Part shown: in pieces, positions 44,411 through 51,671 of the stretch
Layout: the number at the start of each line of letters is the position of its first letter
How positions within the stretch are numbered: the first letter of the stretch is position 1
DNA from: Candidatus Omnitrophota bacterium
GTDB lineage: Bacteria; Omnitrophota; Gorgyraeia; Aquiviventales; Aquiviventaceae
Direction: 5' to 3'
Assembly: GCA_016190215.1 (NCBI GenBank)
Contig: JACPRA010000024.1
Location: forward strand, 1-58,503
DNA: 58,503 nucleotides
Program-made: the position numbers and the translations under genes
The notes under the pieces: generated by a model
The model's input: only the letters and a program-made list of their open reading frames with translations
Told to the model about the DNA's origin: nothing
The model's database searches: none

Positions 44411-44452
44411 ATTCTAGCACGGAGGCCTGGGGAGTTTCATGACGGGCATCAT
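44411..44452 (-). promoter_or_regulatory. FNR/DNR-type site E and promoter of pckG-crp
   Basis: ATGAC-GGGC-ATCAT (44439-44452) has one mismatch between arms. Exactly 22 bp downstream on the coding strand is TAGAAT (44416-44411), preceded by TGC as an extended -10. This places the site centre at -41.5 from a start at the pckG ATG. Confidence 0.75.
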
Positions 44453-44480
44453 AGCGCCGGGCGGGGGCGGCGCGGGGGTG

Positions 44481-44720
44481 TTAGCGCGCGGAACAGCGCG
44501 CCGCGCGGCAGCACTCGGCCCCGGCCCCGCAGTTGTCCACGCGGAGGGAGACGACGCACTCGCGGGCGTTGCGGCGCAGGGTCCACGCCGCGCCGCATCG
44601 GCGGCAGCGCCACCGGTTCCCCCGTCCGCGGGTCAGCGCAGAGGCGCAGAACAGGCAAAACCAGGCGGGCGGCCGGGCGCGGCGAGCTCGCCGCGGGCGC
44701 GCGGACGCCGGAGTCGTCAT
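44481..44720 (-). CDS. Small Arg/Cys-rich putative zinc-ribbon protein
   Basis: 79 aa starting 3 nt after the rfbC stop. Two Cys pairs (CLFC and CRRCG) separated by 14 residues resemble a zinc ribbon, and a Cys-rich tail (CGAGAECCRAARC) follows. The Arg-rich composition partly reflects GC-rich DNA, so coding status is probable, not certain. Position suggests co-transcription with rfbC, without a functional clue. Confidence 0.5.
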   Translation of the reverse strand: MTTPASARPRRARRARPPAWFCLFCASALTRGRGNRWRCRRCGAAWTLRRNARECVVSLRVDNCGAGAECCRAARCSAR

Positions 44721-44723
44721 CGC

Positions 44724-45269
44724 TTACGCCGCCAGCGCATCGCGCAGGCGCGGGTGCGCCCGGTCCTTCTCCGACACGACATAGGGCGCGCCGACATCCG
44801 GCCAGGCGATGTTCAGGGTGGGATCGTTCCAGATGATGCCCCGGTCATGCTCGGGAGCATAAGGCCGCGTGACCTTGTAGAGCACCTCGGTATCGTCGCG
44901 CAGCGCCAGGAAGCCGTGCGCGAACCCCGGCGGGACGTACAGCATGCGCATGTTCTCAGCGGAGAGGATCTCGCTCAGCCACTGGCCGAAGGTCGGCGAG
45001 TCCGGGCGGATATCCACCACCACGTCGAAGATGTCGCCCCGGATGGCCCGCACCAGCTTCCCTTGCGCCGCCGGCTCGCGCTGGAAATGCAGCCCGCGGA
45101 GGGCGCCTTTGACCGAGCGGCTGTGATTGTCCTGGACGAACGCGTCCGGGATGCCGGCCGCGGCGAACCGCGCCTGGTTGTAGCTTTCCAAAAAAAACCC
45201 GCGGCCGTCGCGAAACACCTGGGGCGTGATGAGGAGGACTCCGGCAAGCTTGGCGGGTGAAAAGATCAT
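44724..45269 (-). CDS. rfbC: dTDP-4-dehydrorhamnose 3,5-epimerase
   Basis: 181-aa cupin-fold epimerase of dTDP-L-rhamnose synthesis (surface polysaccharide precursor). Family signatures include FRDGRGFFLESYNQARF, the catalytic His region VKGALRGLHFQREPAAQGKL, GDIFDVVVDIRPDSPTFGQW and FAHGFLALRDDTEVLYKVT. RfbA, B and D are not in the window. It overlaps the PilP/GspC-like gene by 4 nt, so it is co-transcribed with it despite the unrelated function. Confidence 0.95.
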   Translation of the reverse strand: MIFSPAKLAGVLLITPQVFRDGRGFFLESYNQARFAAAGIPDAFVQDNHSRSVKGALRGLHFQREPAAQGKLVRAIRGDIFDVVVDIRPDSPTFGQWLSEILSAENMRMLYVPPGFAHGFLALRDDTEVLYKVTRPYAPEHDRGIIWNDPTLNIAWPDVGAPYVVSEKDRAHPRLRDALAA

Positions 45270-45616
45270 GGGCTTAAACGCAATTGGTAGGTTTGCGTGC
45301 CGTCGGTCAGGACCACCTGCTCCGCCGTGATCTCCGTCACGCGAAACCCTTCGATCTCATCCCCGACCGCCACCGCCGTCCCATTGACGACGGCCAGCGG
45401 GCGCGCCGCGTCCAAGAGAATGCCCGACAGGGTGAATCCGAGCGTGCTGTGTTGGGCCGTCGAGGCCTGCGCGAAGGGATCGCGGCGCCAGGAGAGCAAC
45501 TGGGCCCGCTCCAGCTGGGCCGCCCGCAGCTCCTCAGCCGTCTCGGCAGCCCCCGCGGCGAGCAGCGGGGCCGCGGCCAACAACCCCACGGCTATCCAGG
45601 CTGCCGCGCGTCGCAT
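45266..45616 (-). CDS. PilP/GspC-like small exported protein
   Basis: 116 aa with a signal peptide (AAAWIAVGLLAAAPLLAAGA). A central RRDPFAQ precedes a compact beta-domain, TLSGILLDAARPLAVVNGTA and VGDEIEGFRVTEITAEQVVL, which is the homology-region fold shared by PilP and GspC. Such proteins link the inner-membrane assembly platform to the outer-membrane secretin. It follows the PilO-like gene after a 210-bp structured gap. The exact family is uncertain because the protein is short. Confidence 0.72.
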   Translation of the reverse strand: MRRAAAWIAVGLLAAAPLLAAGAAETAEELRAAQLERAQLLSWRRDPFAQASTAQHSTLGFTLSGILLDAARPLAVVNGTAVAVGDEIEGFRVTEITAEQVVLTDGTQTYQLRLSP

Positions 45617-45685
45617 TAAGTAGCCGAATACAAGTGTGTTATCAGCCGCATCATGATGACACCCCGTGGTTCGGCATACGGTTTT

Positions 45686-45796
45686 CGGCTCTCGGTCACG
45701 TCATTCGTGACGGTTGTCGGCTGTCGTGAGACGTCACCTGACGAGAGCCGATGACCGATCACCGTGACGATCGGCGTGACCGATCTTCGACAGCCG
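45686..45796. repeat. Nested inverted repeats in the 210-bp gap between pilO-like and pilP-like genes
   Basis: Arms seen: CGGCTCTCG (45686-45694) with CGAGAGCCG (45742-45750); CGGCTGTCG (45718-45726) with CGACAGCCG (45788-45796); and a hairpin GTCACG-tcatt-CGTGAC (45695-45711). The two long pairs interlock, so they cannot both form in a simple nested fold. Variants of GTGACG and CGATC recur. No credible ORF lies in 45617-45826. It resembles a REP-like element or a regulatory RNA fold. Confidence 0.6.
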
Positions 45797-45826
45797 TGGC
45801 CGAGGGAAGCACCGTTGTCCATGTAC

Positions 45827-46456
45827 TTAGGAGCCGCTCCGATCCGGCGACAACGCCTGCACGGCCCCGGCGCTTTCCGTCACGTACACCGACAGCACCA
45901 CGCGCGCTTCCAGTTGCGGGCTGCCGGCCGGAGCGCGCTTGAGCTCCAGCTCCCGCACCGAGGCCAAAAACGGCGCGTCAGGCAACTGGCCGAGAAATTC
46001 TCCGAGGTTCCGATACCGCCCCTGCAGCCGCAGCAGCACCGGCACTTCGCGCAGGGTCAGATCGGCGTTCAAGCGCAGGCGCTCCGGCTCCCGGCCGTCC
46101 ACGCCGGGCTGCATGCCGAGCACCTCCAGCTGCTGCTCCACCGCCTGCTGGTTCAGCGCCTCCAAGATGCGCCCGACAGACTGCTCATCCCCGATGCGGC
46201 TGCGAACCAGCTCATACCGCTCGCGGGTCTTCCGCAGCAGCGCATCTTGCCCTGCCAACTGGTCGCGCACCAGATGGGCGTCCGCCATCTTCACGTCCAG
46301 CTCCCGCAGGCGGGCCGCGCGCTGGCGGATGCCGCCCCAGAGGGGAATGTAGACAAACCGGAGCAGCAGGACCGCCGCCGTCACCCCGGTGGCCGCGACC
46401 AGCAGCAGTTGCTGGCGCGGAGCCAGCCGCTTCCACAGGTCCGCCCCGCGGCTCAT
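45827..46456 (-). CDS. PilO/GspM-like inner-membrane assembly protein
   Basis: 209 aa: a short cytoplasmic start, one transmembrane helix (QQLLLVAATGVTAAVLLLRF), a periplasmic coiled-coil stretch (IRQRAARLRELDVKMADAHL) and a ferredoxin-like domain (LNADLTLREVPVLLRLQGRY). This is the PilO/GspM plan. It overlaps the PilM-PilN fusion by 4 nt (ATGA). With PilM, PilN and PilP it would form the alignment complex of a type IV pilus or type II secretion machine. Confidence 0.83.
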   Translation of the reverse strand: MSRGADLWKRLAPRQQLLLVAATGVTAAVLLLRFVYIPLWGGIRQRAARLRELDVKMADAHLVRDQLAGQDALLRKTRERYELVRSRIGDEQSVGRILEALNQQAVEQQLEVLGMQPGVDGREPERLRLNADLTLREVPVLLRLQGRYRNLGEFLGQLPDAPFLASVRELELKRAPAGSPQLEARVVLSVYVTESAGAVQALSPDRSGS

Positions 46457-48183
46457 TCCAGCCTCCCGGTGATGTCAAACTGGATGCCCGCGCGATCGCC
46501 GCTGCGCGCGTCCGACCGCACCAGCGCCATATCGGAGAAAAACACCGCATCCTCCAGCGCCGTCACGTACTGCGCGATCAGCCCTTGTCCGCCAAACCGG
46601 TTGGAAGAAGACGCGGTGCCTTTGAGCGCCAGGCGCAGCCGCGCCGGACGGCCGGACGCGTCCTCCTTGGTGATCAACAACTCGTCCAATTGAATGCCGC
46701 CGGGGGTGGTTTCCCCAAGCTCTTTGAGCATGCCTTCCCATACGGGTTGGGCGTCCAAAAAGTGCTGGAGCTGTCCGATGGTCCCTTGCAGCGCATTCAC
46801 CGATCCGGACGTCTCGAGATATTGCTGATAAGACGGCTCCACCTGGCGCCAGGCGGATTCCACATGCCGGATCCGCGCGTCCAGCCAACCGGCATACGCA
46901 GCCAAACCCGCCGCCAGCGCCACGGCCGCAATCGTCCCCCAGCGCGCCGCGGCCTTCCCGGCGAGCGGAAACGCCATCCCCTGCGCGGCGGCAGCGGTCC
47001 GCCGCCGGGCGGCGGCCAGCACATTCAAGGCGGCGCCGTGGTTCACGGCCGCACCGATCGCCAGGGTCAGCCGCGGGCCGTCTTCGGCCACCGCCTCCGG
47101 CTCGGCAGACCGGGCGCGGTCCGGCATCCGCGCCAGCACGTTCAACCGCTCGACATTCAACCCCAACCCGCCGCTCAAAAACTCTCCCAACGATTTCAAA
47201 TTCGCCCCACCCCCGCACAGCAAGACGCCGGAGACGCCGGCGGCGTCCAATTGGACTTTATAAAAATCCAGCAGCCTCGCCAGCTCGGTTAGCAATTGCT
47301 CGAGCGCCGGGCGCATCAGGGAGGCTAAATAGACCAGCGGCACGCCGTCCTCGGTCTCGCCTTCCGCCGCGTCCGAAAGGACCCCGTAGCGGCGCTTGAG
47401 CGCCTCCGCTTTGGCGCGGTCAATAGCCACCTTGCCCTGCGCGCACACCGTTTCGCCGATGAGCGCTTCAGTCAGGCTGTCGCTGCCCACGGCCACGCTG
47501 CGCACCAGCCGGATCTGCCCGTCCTTGAGGATGACCACCTGCGTGTCCCACGCCCCGATATCCACGATGGCCACCGAGCCGCGGGTGCTTTGCGGCACGA
47601 ACGCCGTCACGCCTTTCCACAGCGCCACGGTGGCCGGGGTGACGCTGGCCACATGCGCGCCGCAGCGCTGCAGGAACGCCAGCAGCTCGTTGAGGGTCGG
47701 CGTGAACGCCGCGGCGACCAGCACGTCCTGCTTCTTGAGGTCCTTGTCCCAGATCTCGCCCAGCACTTCGACGCTCACCGAAGCTTCCTGGACCGGAAAC
47801 GGCAGATCCTCTTTCACCTGCCACTTCATGGCCTCGTCCAGCTCGGCCTTCGACATGAGCGGAGCCTTCTCGCGCCGGATCGCCACCGCCGTCCCCCCGA
47901 GCACCACATGGATGGGCCCGGCCTTCACTTCCCGCAAGGCCGCCTGCAGCCATTCGGCGCATTCCGGCCGGCGCCACGCGACCTCGGCCTGGGGTGTGTG
48001 CGCCTCGGGCAGCTCCTGGATCAGATACCGGATCAGCCGCATGCCGCCGCCGGAGGGCTCCAGCTCCGCCAGCTTGATGGCCCGGCCGCCGATATCCACC
48101 CCGATCCAGGCCGCCGCCTTGCCCCGGCTGAAGAGCGACGCCGGCCAGGCGCGCAGACGAGAGAGGAAATGAGCGGCTACCAT
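46453..48183 (-). CDS. PilM-PilN fusion (GspL-like) assembly-platform protein
   Basis: 576 aa. Residues about 25-370 are an actin-like PilM domain (AAWIGVDIGGRAIKLAELEP, MKWQVKEDLPFPVQEASVSV, GSVAIVDIGAWDTQVVIL, LLCGGGANLKSLGEFL). A transmembrane helix near 420-440 (WGTIAAVALAAGLAAYAGWL) leads into a PilN-like periplasmic domain (LKELGETTPGGIQLDELLIT). PilM and PilN are normally separate; the fusion gives the same topology as GspL. It overlaps the minor pseudopilin gene upstream by 7 nt and the PilO-like gene by 4 nt. Confidence 0.88.
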   Translation of the reverse strand: MVAAHFLSRLRAWPASLFSRGKAAAWIGVDIGGRAIKLAELEPSGGGMRLIRYLIQELPEAHTPQAEVAWRRPECAEWLQAALREVKAGPIHVVLGGTAVAIRREKAPLMSKAELDEAMKWQVKEDLPFPVQEASVSVEVLGEIWDKDLKKQDVLVAAAFTPTLNELLAFLQRCGAHVASVTPATVALWKGVTAFVPQSTRGSVAIVDIGAWDTQVVILKDGQIRLVRSVAVGSDSLTEALIGETVCAQGKVAIDRAKAEALKRRYGVLSDAAEGETEDGVPLVYLASLMRPALEQLLTELARLLDFYKVQLDAAGVSGVLLCGGGANLKSLGEFLSGGLGLNVERLNVLARMPDRARSAEPEAVAEDGPRLTLAIGAAVNHGAALNVLAAARRRTAAAAQGMAFPLAGKAAARWGTIAAVALAAGLAAYAGWLDARIRHVESAWRQVEPSYQQYLETSGSVNALQGTIGQLQHFLDAQPVWEGMLKELGETTPGGIQLDELLITKEDASGRPARLRLALKGTASSSNRFGGQGLIAQYVTALEDAVFFSDMALVRSDARSGDRAGIQFDITGRLE

Positions 48184-49016
48184 TGGGTCGTCACCTCGCC
48201 CCGCCCCAGCGCGGAGAGGCTGCTGTTGTACGCGCGCATTTCTTCCACAGACACCCGATTGCTTCCCGTCGCATCAAAGGTGGCGCGGATATAGCGGTGG
48301 GCCGCCGCGGTGAAGGTCGCCGTCCAGGTCTTGCCGGGATCTTCCAGCACCTGCGATCCGCTCGCAATGGTTGTCCACGTCGAATTATCGTCGGACCACT
48401 CCAGGGTCACGCCGTTATCGGCGACGTTCGCGTTTTCCCGGATGACGATTCTATTCAGGGTGGGGGGCGAGCCCCCAAAATTCATCTTCAGCCATTGCCC
48501 GTCCCCGGTGGTGCTGGCCCGCCAGAATGAGCCGGTGCTGTCGTCGTTGGCGTCGCTGGCCGGGTGATCGGCCTGCTCCGTGGACGCGCTGGCGGTCGCG
48601 GAGAGGGCCTGGTTGGTGCCGTTGGAGACCGTCACGTCGAGCTGCTCCTCCGTGATCTCCCGCTTCGCCGCCGGCGTGGATTGGTTCGGCACATAGGCCG
48701 CCGAGGTGATCGTATATTCATCGCCTCCTTCATCCACGATCGTCACGACATACTCCCCCGCCCCGAACGATTCCGTGTAGCTGTTGCCGGGCGAGGCCGC
48801 CGCCAGCCAGGTGCCGGCCATCACGGCCTGGCGGGCCCGCTGCCACCCGGCGACGGCCACGTAATACGCCTGGCGGTCCAACAGCGCGGCTTTGCCCATC
48901 ACCATGCTGTTGTGCGCCCAGGTCCCCACGGCGAGGGCCAGCCCCGCCAGCACCAGCATCAGCAGGAAAACCAGCAACAGCGCCATGCCCCGTTGCGAAT
49001 GGCCGGGCCGGCGCAT
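48177..49016 (-). CDS. PilX/GspK-like minor pseudopilin carrying an F5/8-type C (discoidin) domain
   Basis: 279 aa. The N-terminus QRGMALLLVFLLMLVLAGLA is a prepilin-like hydrophobic helix of the PilX/GspK kind, without the usual Glu5. Residues about 135-265 match an F5/8 type C/CBM32-like domain (ALSATASASTEQADHPASDA, WLKMNFGGSPPTLNRIVIRE, NGVTLEWSDDNSTW, HRYIRATFDATGSNRVSVEE), a fold that binds glycans or surfaces. A tip pseudopilin with such a domain could contact substrate or host polysaccharide. It lies at the distal end of the pseudopilin gene run. Confidence 0.82.
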   Translation of the reverse strand: MRRPGHSQRGMALLLVFLLMLVLAGLALAVGTWAHNSMVMGKAALLDRQAYYVAVAGWQRARQAVMAGTWLAAASPGNSYTESFGAGEYVVTIVDEGGDEYTITSAAYVPNQSTPAAKREITEEQLDVTVSNGTNQALSATASASTEQADHPASDANDDSTGSFWRASTTGDGQWLKMNFGGSPPTLNRIVIRENANVADNGVTLEWSDDNSTWTTIASGSQVLEDPGKTWTATFTAAAHRYIRATFDATGSNRVSVEEMRAYNSSLSALGRGEVTTQW

Positions 49017-49021
49017 TAACG

Positions 49022-49570
49022 TTAATACACCACCGGACAGGCGTCGTCACCCTCGCCGACCAGATTGCGAGTGAACACGGCCGCCGGCATGGAGACGCTC
49101 TCGGTCAATTTGGCGACCGTCGCCGTCACTTGGATGACGCGGATGGAATCTTCTTCCTCACTGCCGGAGACCGTGCCGGTGGTCGTCGTGCCGAAGCAGT
49201 CTACGTAATCGAAATCGAACGCGGTCACGTTGCGCAGGATGGTCCGCTGCGACGAATCGGCGTCATCGCGGGTCAGGACGTCGGCGGCGGCGTCGTATTC
49301 ATACTCCACGTTGTTGACGGCCGGCGTATCGAATTGCACGTGGTCGGTCTCCGCGACGTCCATGTTATCGGCAACGCCGGCATCTCGGATCACCCACTCC
49401 AACACGTGGGCCAATTGCTGCCGGATCTCCTCGCGCGTATTGACGGCGGCCGCCAGGCGCAGGCTCGAAATCACCGGGTCATACGCGCCGGCGATCAGCA
49501 GGCCCAGGACCACCATGGCCACCATCAGCTCGACCAGCGAAAACCCCTGGGTCCGCCGGGATCGGCTCAC
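49022..49570 (-). CDS. PilW/GspJ-like pseudopilin
   Basis: 182 aa from GTG 49570, which overlaps the stop of the upstream gene (GTGA); the track start lies in the previous gene. The prepilin motif GFSLVELMVAMVVLGLLIAG has the conserved Glu at position 5 after the peptidase cleavage point. The C-terminal part is a beta-rich globular domain (LRNVTAFDFDYVDCFGTTTT, SIRVIQVTATVAKLTESVSM) as in GspJ/PilW. Confidence 0.85.
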   Translation of the reverse strand: MSRSRRTQGFSLVELMVAMVVLGLLIAGAYDPVISSLRLAAAVNTREEIRQQLAHVLEWVIRDAGVADNMDVAETDHVQFDTPAVNNVEYEYDAAADVLTRDDADSSQRTILRNVTAFDFDYVDCFGTTTTGTVSGSEEEDSIRVIQVTATVAKLTESVSMPAAVFTRNLVGEGDDACPVVY

Positions 49571-49929
49571 AGGTTCGACCGGTAGGTCCGCAGGCTGATG
49601 CTGGCATCGCCGCCGGAAGCCGGCCACGACACCGTGATCAGCACCTGCTTGAGGTTGGTGTACGGGGTGGTGACGGTCACCTGCCGGCTGAAGCGCGTGT
49701 ACCCGCTGGGGCTGCTGATGGAGGCGTTGGATTCGTCGGCCAGGCTGGCGTACGCGATGTTGCGCAATTGCTCCATCCGCCATTCGGCCAAATGGGTGGC
49801 CAGCAGCACGTTTTCACCTTGGGCGGCGGCAACTTGCGCGCGGTGCAGCAACTCGACAGCCCCCACCGTCCCTACAGCAAAAAGGACAAGCGCGATCATC
49901 AGCTCGAGGAGCGTGACTCCCCGGCGCAT
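49567..49929 (-). CDS. PilV/GspI-like pseudopilin
   Basis: 120 aa with prepilin motif RRGVTLLELMIALVLFAVGT (Glu at +5) and a short globular part with LATHLAEWRMEQLRNIAYAS, typical of GspI/PilV minor subunits. It sits 4 nt from the GspG gene and is coupled by GTGA to the GspJ-like gene. Confidence 0.88.
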   Translation of the reverse strand: MRRGVTLLELMIALVLFAVGTVGAVELLHRAQVAAAQGENVLLATHLAEWRMEQLRNIAYASLADESNASISSPSGYTRFSRQVTVTTPYTNLKQVLITVSWPASGGDASISLRTYRSNL

Positions 49930-49933
49930 GAGG

Positions 49934-50374
49934 CTAAAACGTCCCGGTGCCGTTCGTCACGAAGATGTCGTCGTCGCTCGTGCCGGCCAGCGTCCCGTCC
50001 GTGTCGGCGCCGGTGATGTCGGCGGCGCGGTCCCGGCCGTAGGACCAGACCACATAGTAGACGCCGTTCGTGTCCTTGGCATAGCCGTAGTCGTTGCTGC
50101 CGGAGCGGAAGGGGTCGTCCGGCACCACGCTGATGATGCGCGGGGTCGCCGTGATCAGGGTGGTCAGGCTGGTCGGCAGCGTGTTGCTGTTATGGATGTA
50201 GTAGGACTCGATGGCGGTGGCCACCGTCCGCAGGTCCGCCCGCGCGCGGTTCTCGGCGGCCTCGTCTTGCGCGCCGCGGAAATGCGGCAAGAGCACGCCG
50301 ATCAGGGTGGCGATCACCACCATGACGATCATCATTTCAATCAAGGTAAAACCCCGACGGCGTCGCATCATCAC
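49934..50374 (-). CDS. Major pseudopilin GspG-like
   Basis: 146 aa: prepilin motif RRGFTLIEMMIVMVVIATLI, the alpha1 helix (RADLRTVATAIESYYIHN), and the GspG-type region PDDPFRSGSNDYGYAKDTNG, where PDDPF corresponds to the conserved calcium/turn segment. It has its own promoter and GAGGAGG ribosome site, fitting a highly made structural subunit. Confidence 0.9.
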   Translation of the reverse strand: MMMRRRRGFTLIEMMIVMVVIATLIGVLLPHFRGAQDEAAENRARADLRTVATAIESYYIHNSNTLPTSLTTLITATPRIISVVPDDPFRSGSNDYGYAKDTNGVYYVVWSYGRDRAADITGADTDGTLAGTSDDDIFVTNGTGTF

Positions 50375-50415
50375 GCTCTCCTCCTCACAAAGAAGCCGTA
50401 AAATAAAGTGGGGCT

Positions 50416-50444
50416 AGTATCGCATACCGGCGGCGGGGCGACAA
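50416..50444 (-). promoter_or_regulatory. Internal promoter for the gspG-led pseudopilin genes
   Basis: Coding strand TTGTCG (50444-50439), 17-bp spacer, GATACT (50421-50416), in the 75-bp gap between gspF and gspG. The predicted start near 50409 gives a leader of about 35 nt with a strong SD. Confidence 0.55.
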
Positions 50445-50449
50445 CTCCC

Positions 50450-51664
50450 TCATCGCACCACGTTCACCATCCCGAACAGCGGCAGCAGGATGCTGGCCAT
50501 GATGAACGCCACCATGCCGCCCATGAAGATGAGGAACACCGGCTCCACGAACGCCATCGCCCGTTTGATGCCGTGCATCACCAGCTCGTCATAATGCTCC
50601 GCGATCTGGGCCAGCATGTGGTCCAGCGTGCCGGACGCCTCTCCCACCGCGATCATCTGGACGACCATCGGCGGAAATTCCTTGCTGACCCGCAGCGGAT
50701 CCGCCAAGCTCCCGCCCTGCCGCACGCTGGTTTGAACGTTCTGCACGACGTCGCCGATGAGGACGTTGCCGCAGGCCTCCTGCACGATTGCCAGCGACTC
50801 CAGAATCGGCACCCCGCTCGACAAGAGGGTCTCCAGCACCCGGGCGAAGCGCGCCAGCGCCACCTTGCGCGCCAGCGGGCCGATGACCGGCAGGCGCAGG
50901 ATCAGTGTGTCGTACTGGCGCCGGCCCGGCGGGGTCTGCGCGTAGGCGCGCAGCGCCCAGATCACCCCCGCCGCGCCCCCGATCACCGCCGGCCACCACT
51001 GGCGCAGAAACTGGCTCACCTGATAGAGCACTTTGGTCGGCAGCGGCAGCGGGACCTCCGCCTCTAGAAAAATCTGCATGAACTTCGGGATCACCCCGCC
51101 TACCAGCACGCCGGCCACGACCACGCTCACCGCCAGCAAGAAGGCGGGATACGTGAGGGCGGTCTGCAGTTGGCGCCGGATGTCGGCCTGGCGCCGGGTG
51201 AATTCGGAGAGCCGGCGCAGCACTTCATCCAGCTTGCCGGAGGCTTCCCCCGCGCGCACCATGTTGATGAAAATTGTGGAGAAGATGCGGCGGTGCCGCG
51301 TCAGCGCCTCGGAAAATCCCAGGCCGCCTTCGACGCTGCGCGCCACGTCTTGCACGGCGCGGCGCAGCCCCGGCGCTTCGGTTTGCTGGACGAGCGTATC
51401 CAGCGCCGTCACCAGCGGAATGCCCACCTGGATCATCTTGGAGAGCTGCACGTTGAAGAGCACCAGGTCGTCATACCGCACCCGGCCGCCGCCCCGCGGC
51501 GCTCCAGCCGCAGCGGCGGCACCCGGGGGCAGCTCCCGCGCCTGGGTCACCAGGTAGCCCATGCGCTTGAGCTGGTCGGCCAGCGCCTCGTGCGTGGGGG
51601 CGGCCAGCGTGCCGGTGACAGACTTTCCCCGCTCATCGCGAGCAGTGTATCGATAGTTTGGCAT
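50450..51664 (-). CDS. gspF: Type II secretion/type IV pilus inner-membrane platform protein GspF (PilC)
   Basis: 404 aa from ATG 51664 (MPNYRYTARDERGKSVTGTL); the track's 13 extra N-terminal residues come from the adjacent inverted repeat. Two T2SSF domains are seen (about 70-195 and 270-390), each with GIPLVTALDTLVQ / GVPILESLAIVQEACGN and GEASGKLDEVL / GEASGTLDHMLAQIAEHYD, and three transmembrane helices. It would normally follow gspE directly but is separated from it by the four-helix cassette. Confidence 0.95.
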   Translation of the reverse strand: MPNYRYTARDERGKSVTGTLAAPTHEALADQLKRMGYLVTQARELPPGAAAAAGAPRGGGRVRYDDLVLFNVQLSKMIQVGIPLVTALDTLVQQTEAPGLRRAVQDVARSVEGGLGFSEALTRHRRIFSTIFINMVRAGEASGKLDEVLRRLSEFTRRQADIRRQLQTALTYPAFLLAVSVVVAGVLVGGVIPKFMQIFLEAEVPLPLPTKVLYQVSQFLRQWWPAVIGGAAGVIWALRAYAQTPPGRRQYDTLILRLPVIGPLARKVALARFARVLETLLSSGVPILESLAIVQEACGNVLIGDVVQNVQTSVRQGGSLADPLRVSKEFPPMVVQMIAVGEASGTLDHMLAQIAEHYDELVMHGIKRAMAFVEPVFLIFMGGMVAFIMASILLPLFGMVNVVR

Positions 51665-51671
51665 CGTCTTC

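Noticed and set aside
42374-44836. 820-aa plus-strand ORF
   Set aside because: Antisense to pckG and neighbours; composition typical of a shadow frame.
45616-45822. 68-aa minus-strand ORF in the pilO-pilP gap
   Set aside because: It is composed of the inverted repeats, lacks a ribosome site and shows no protein features.
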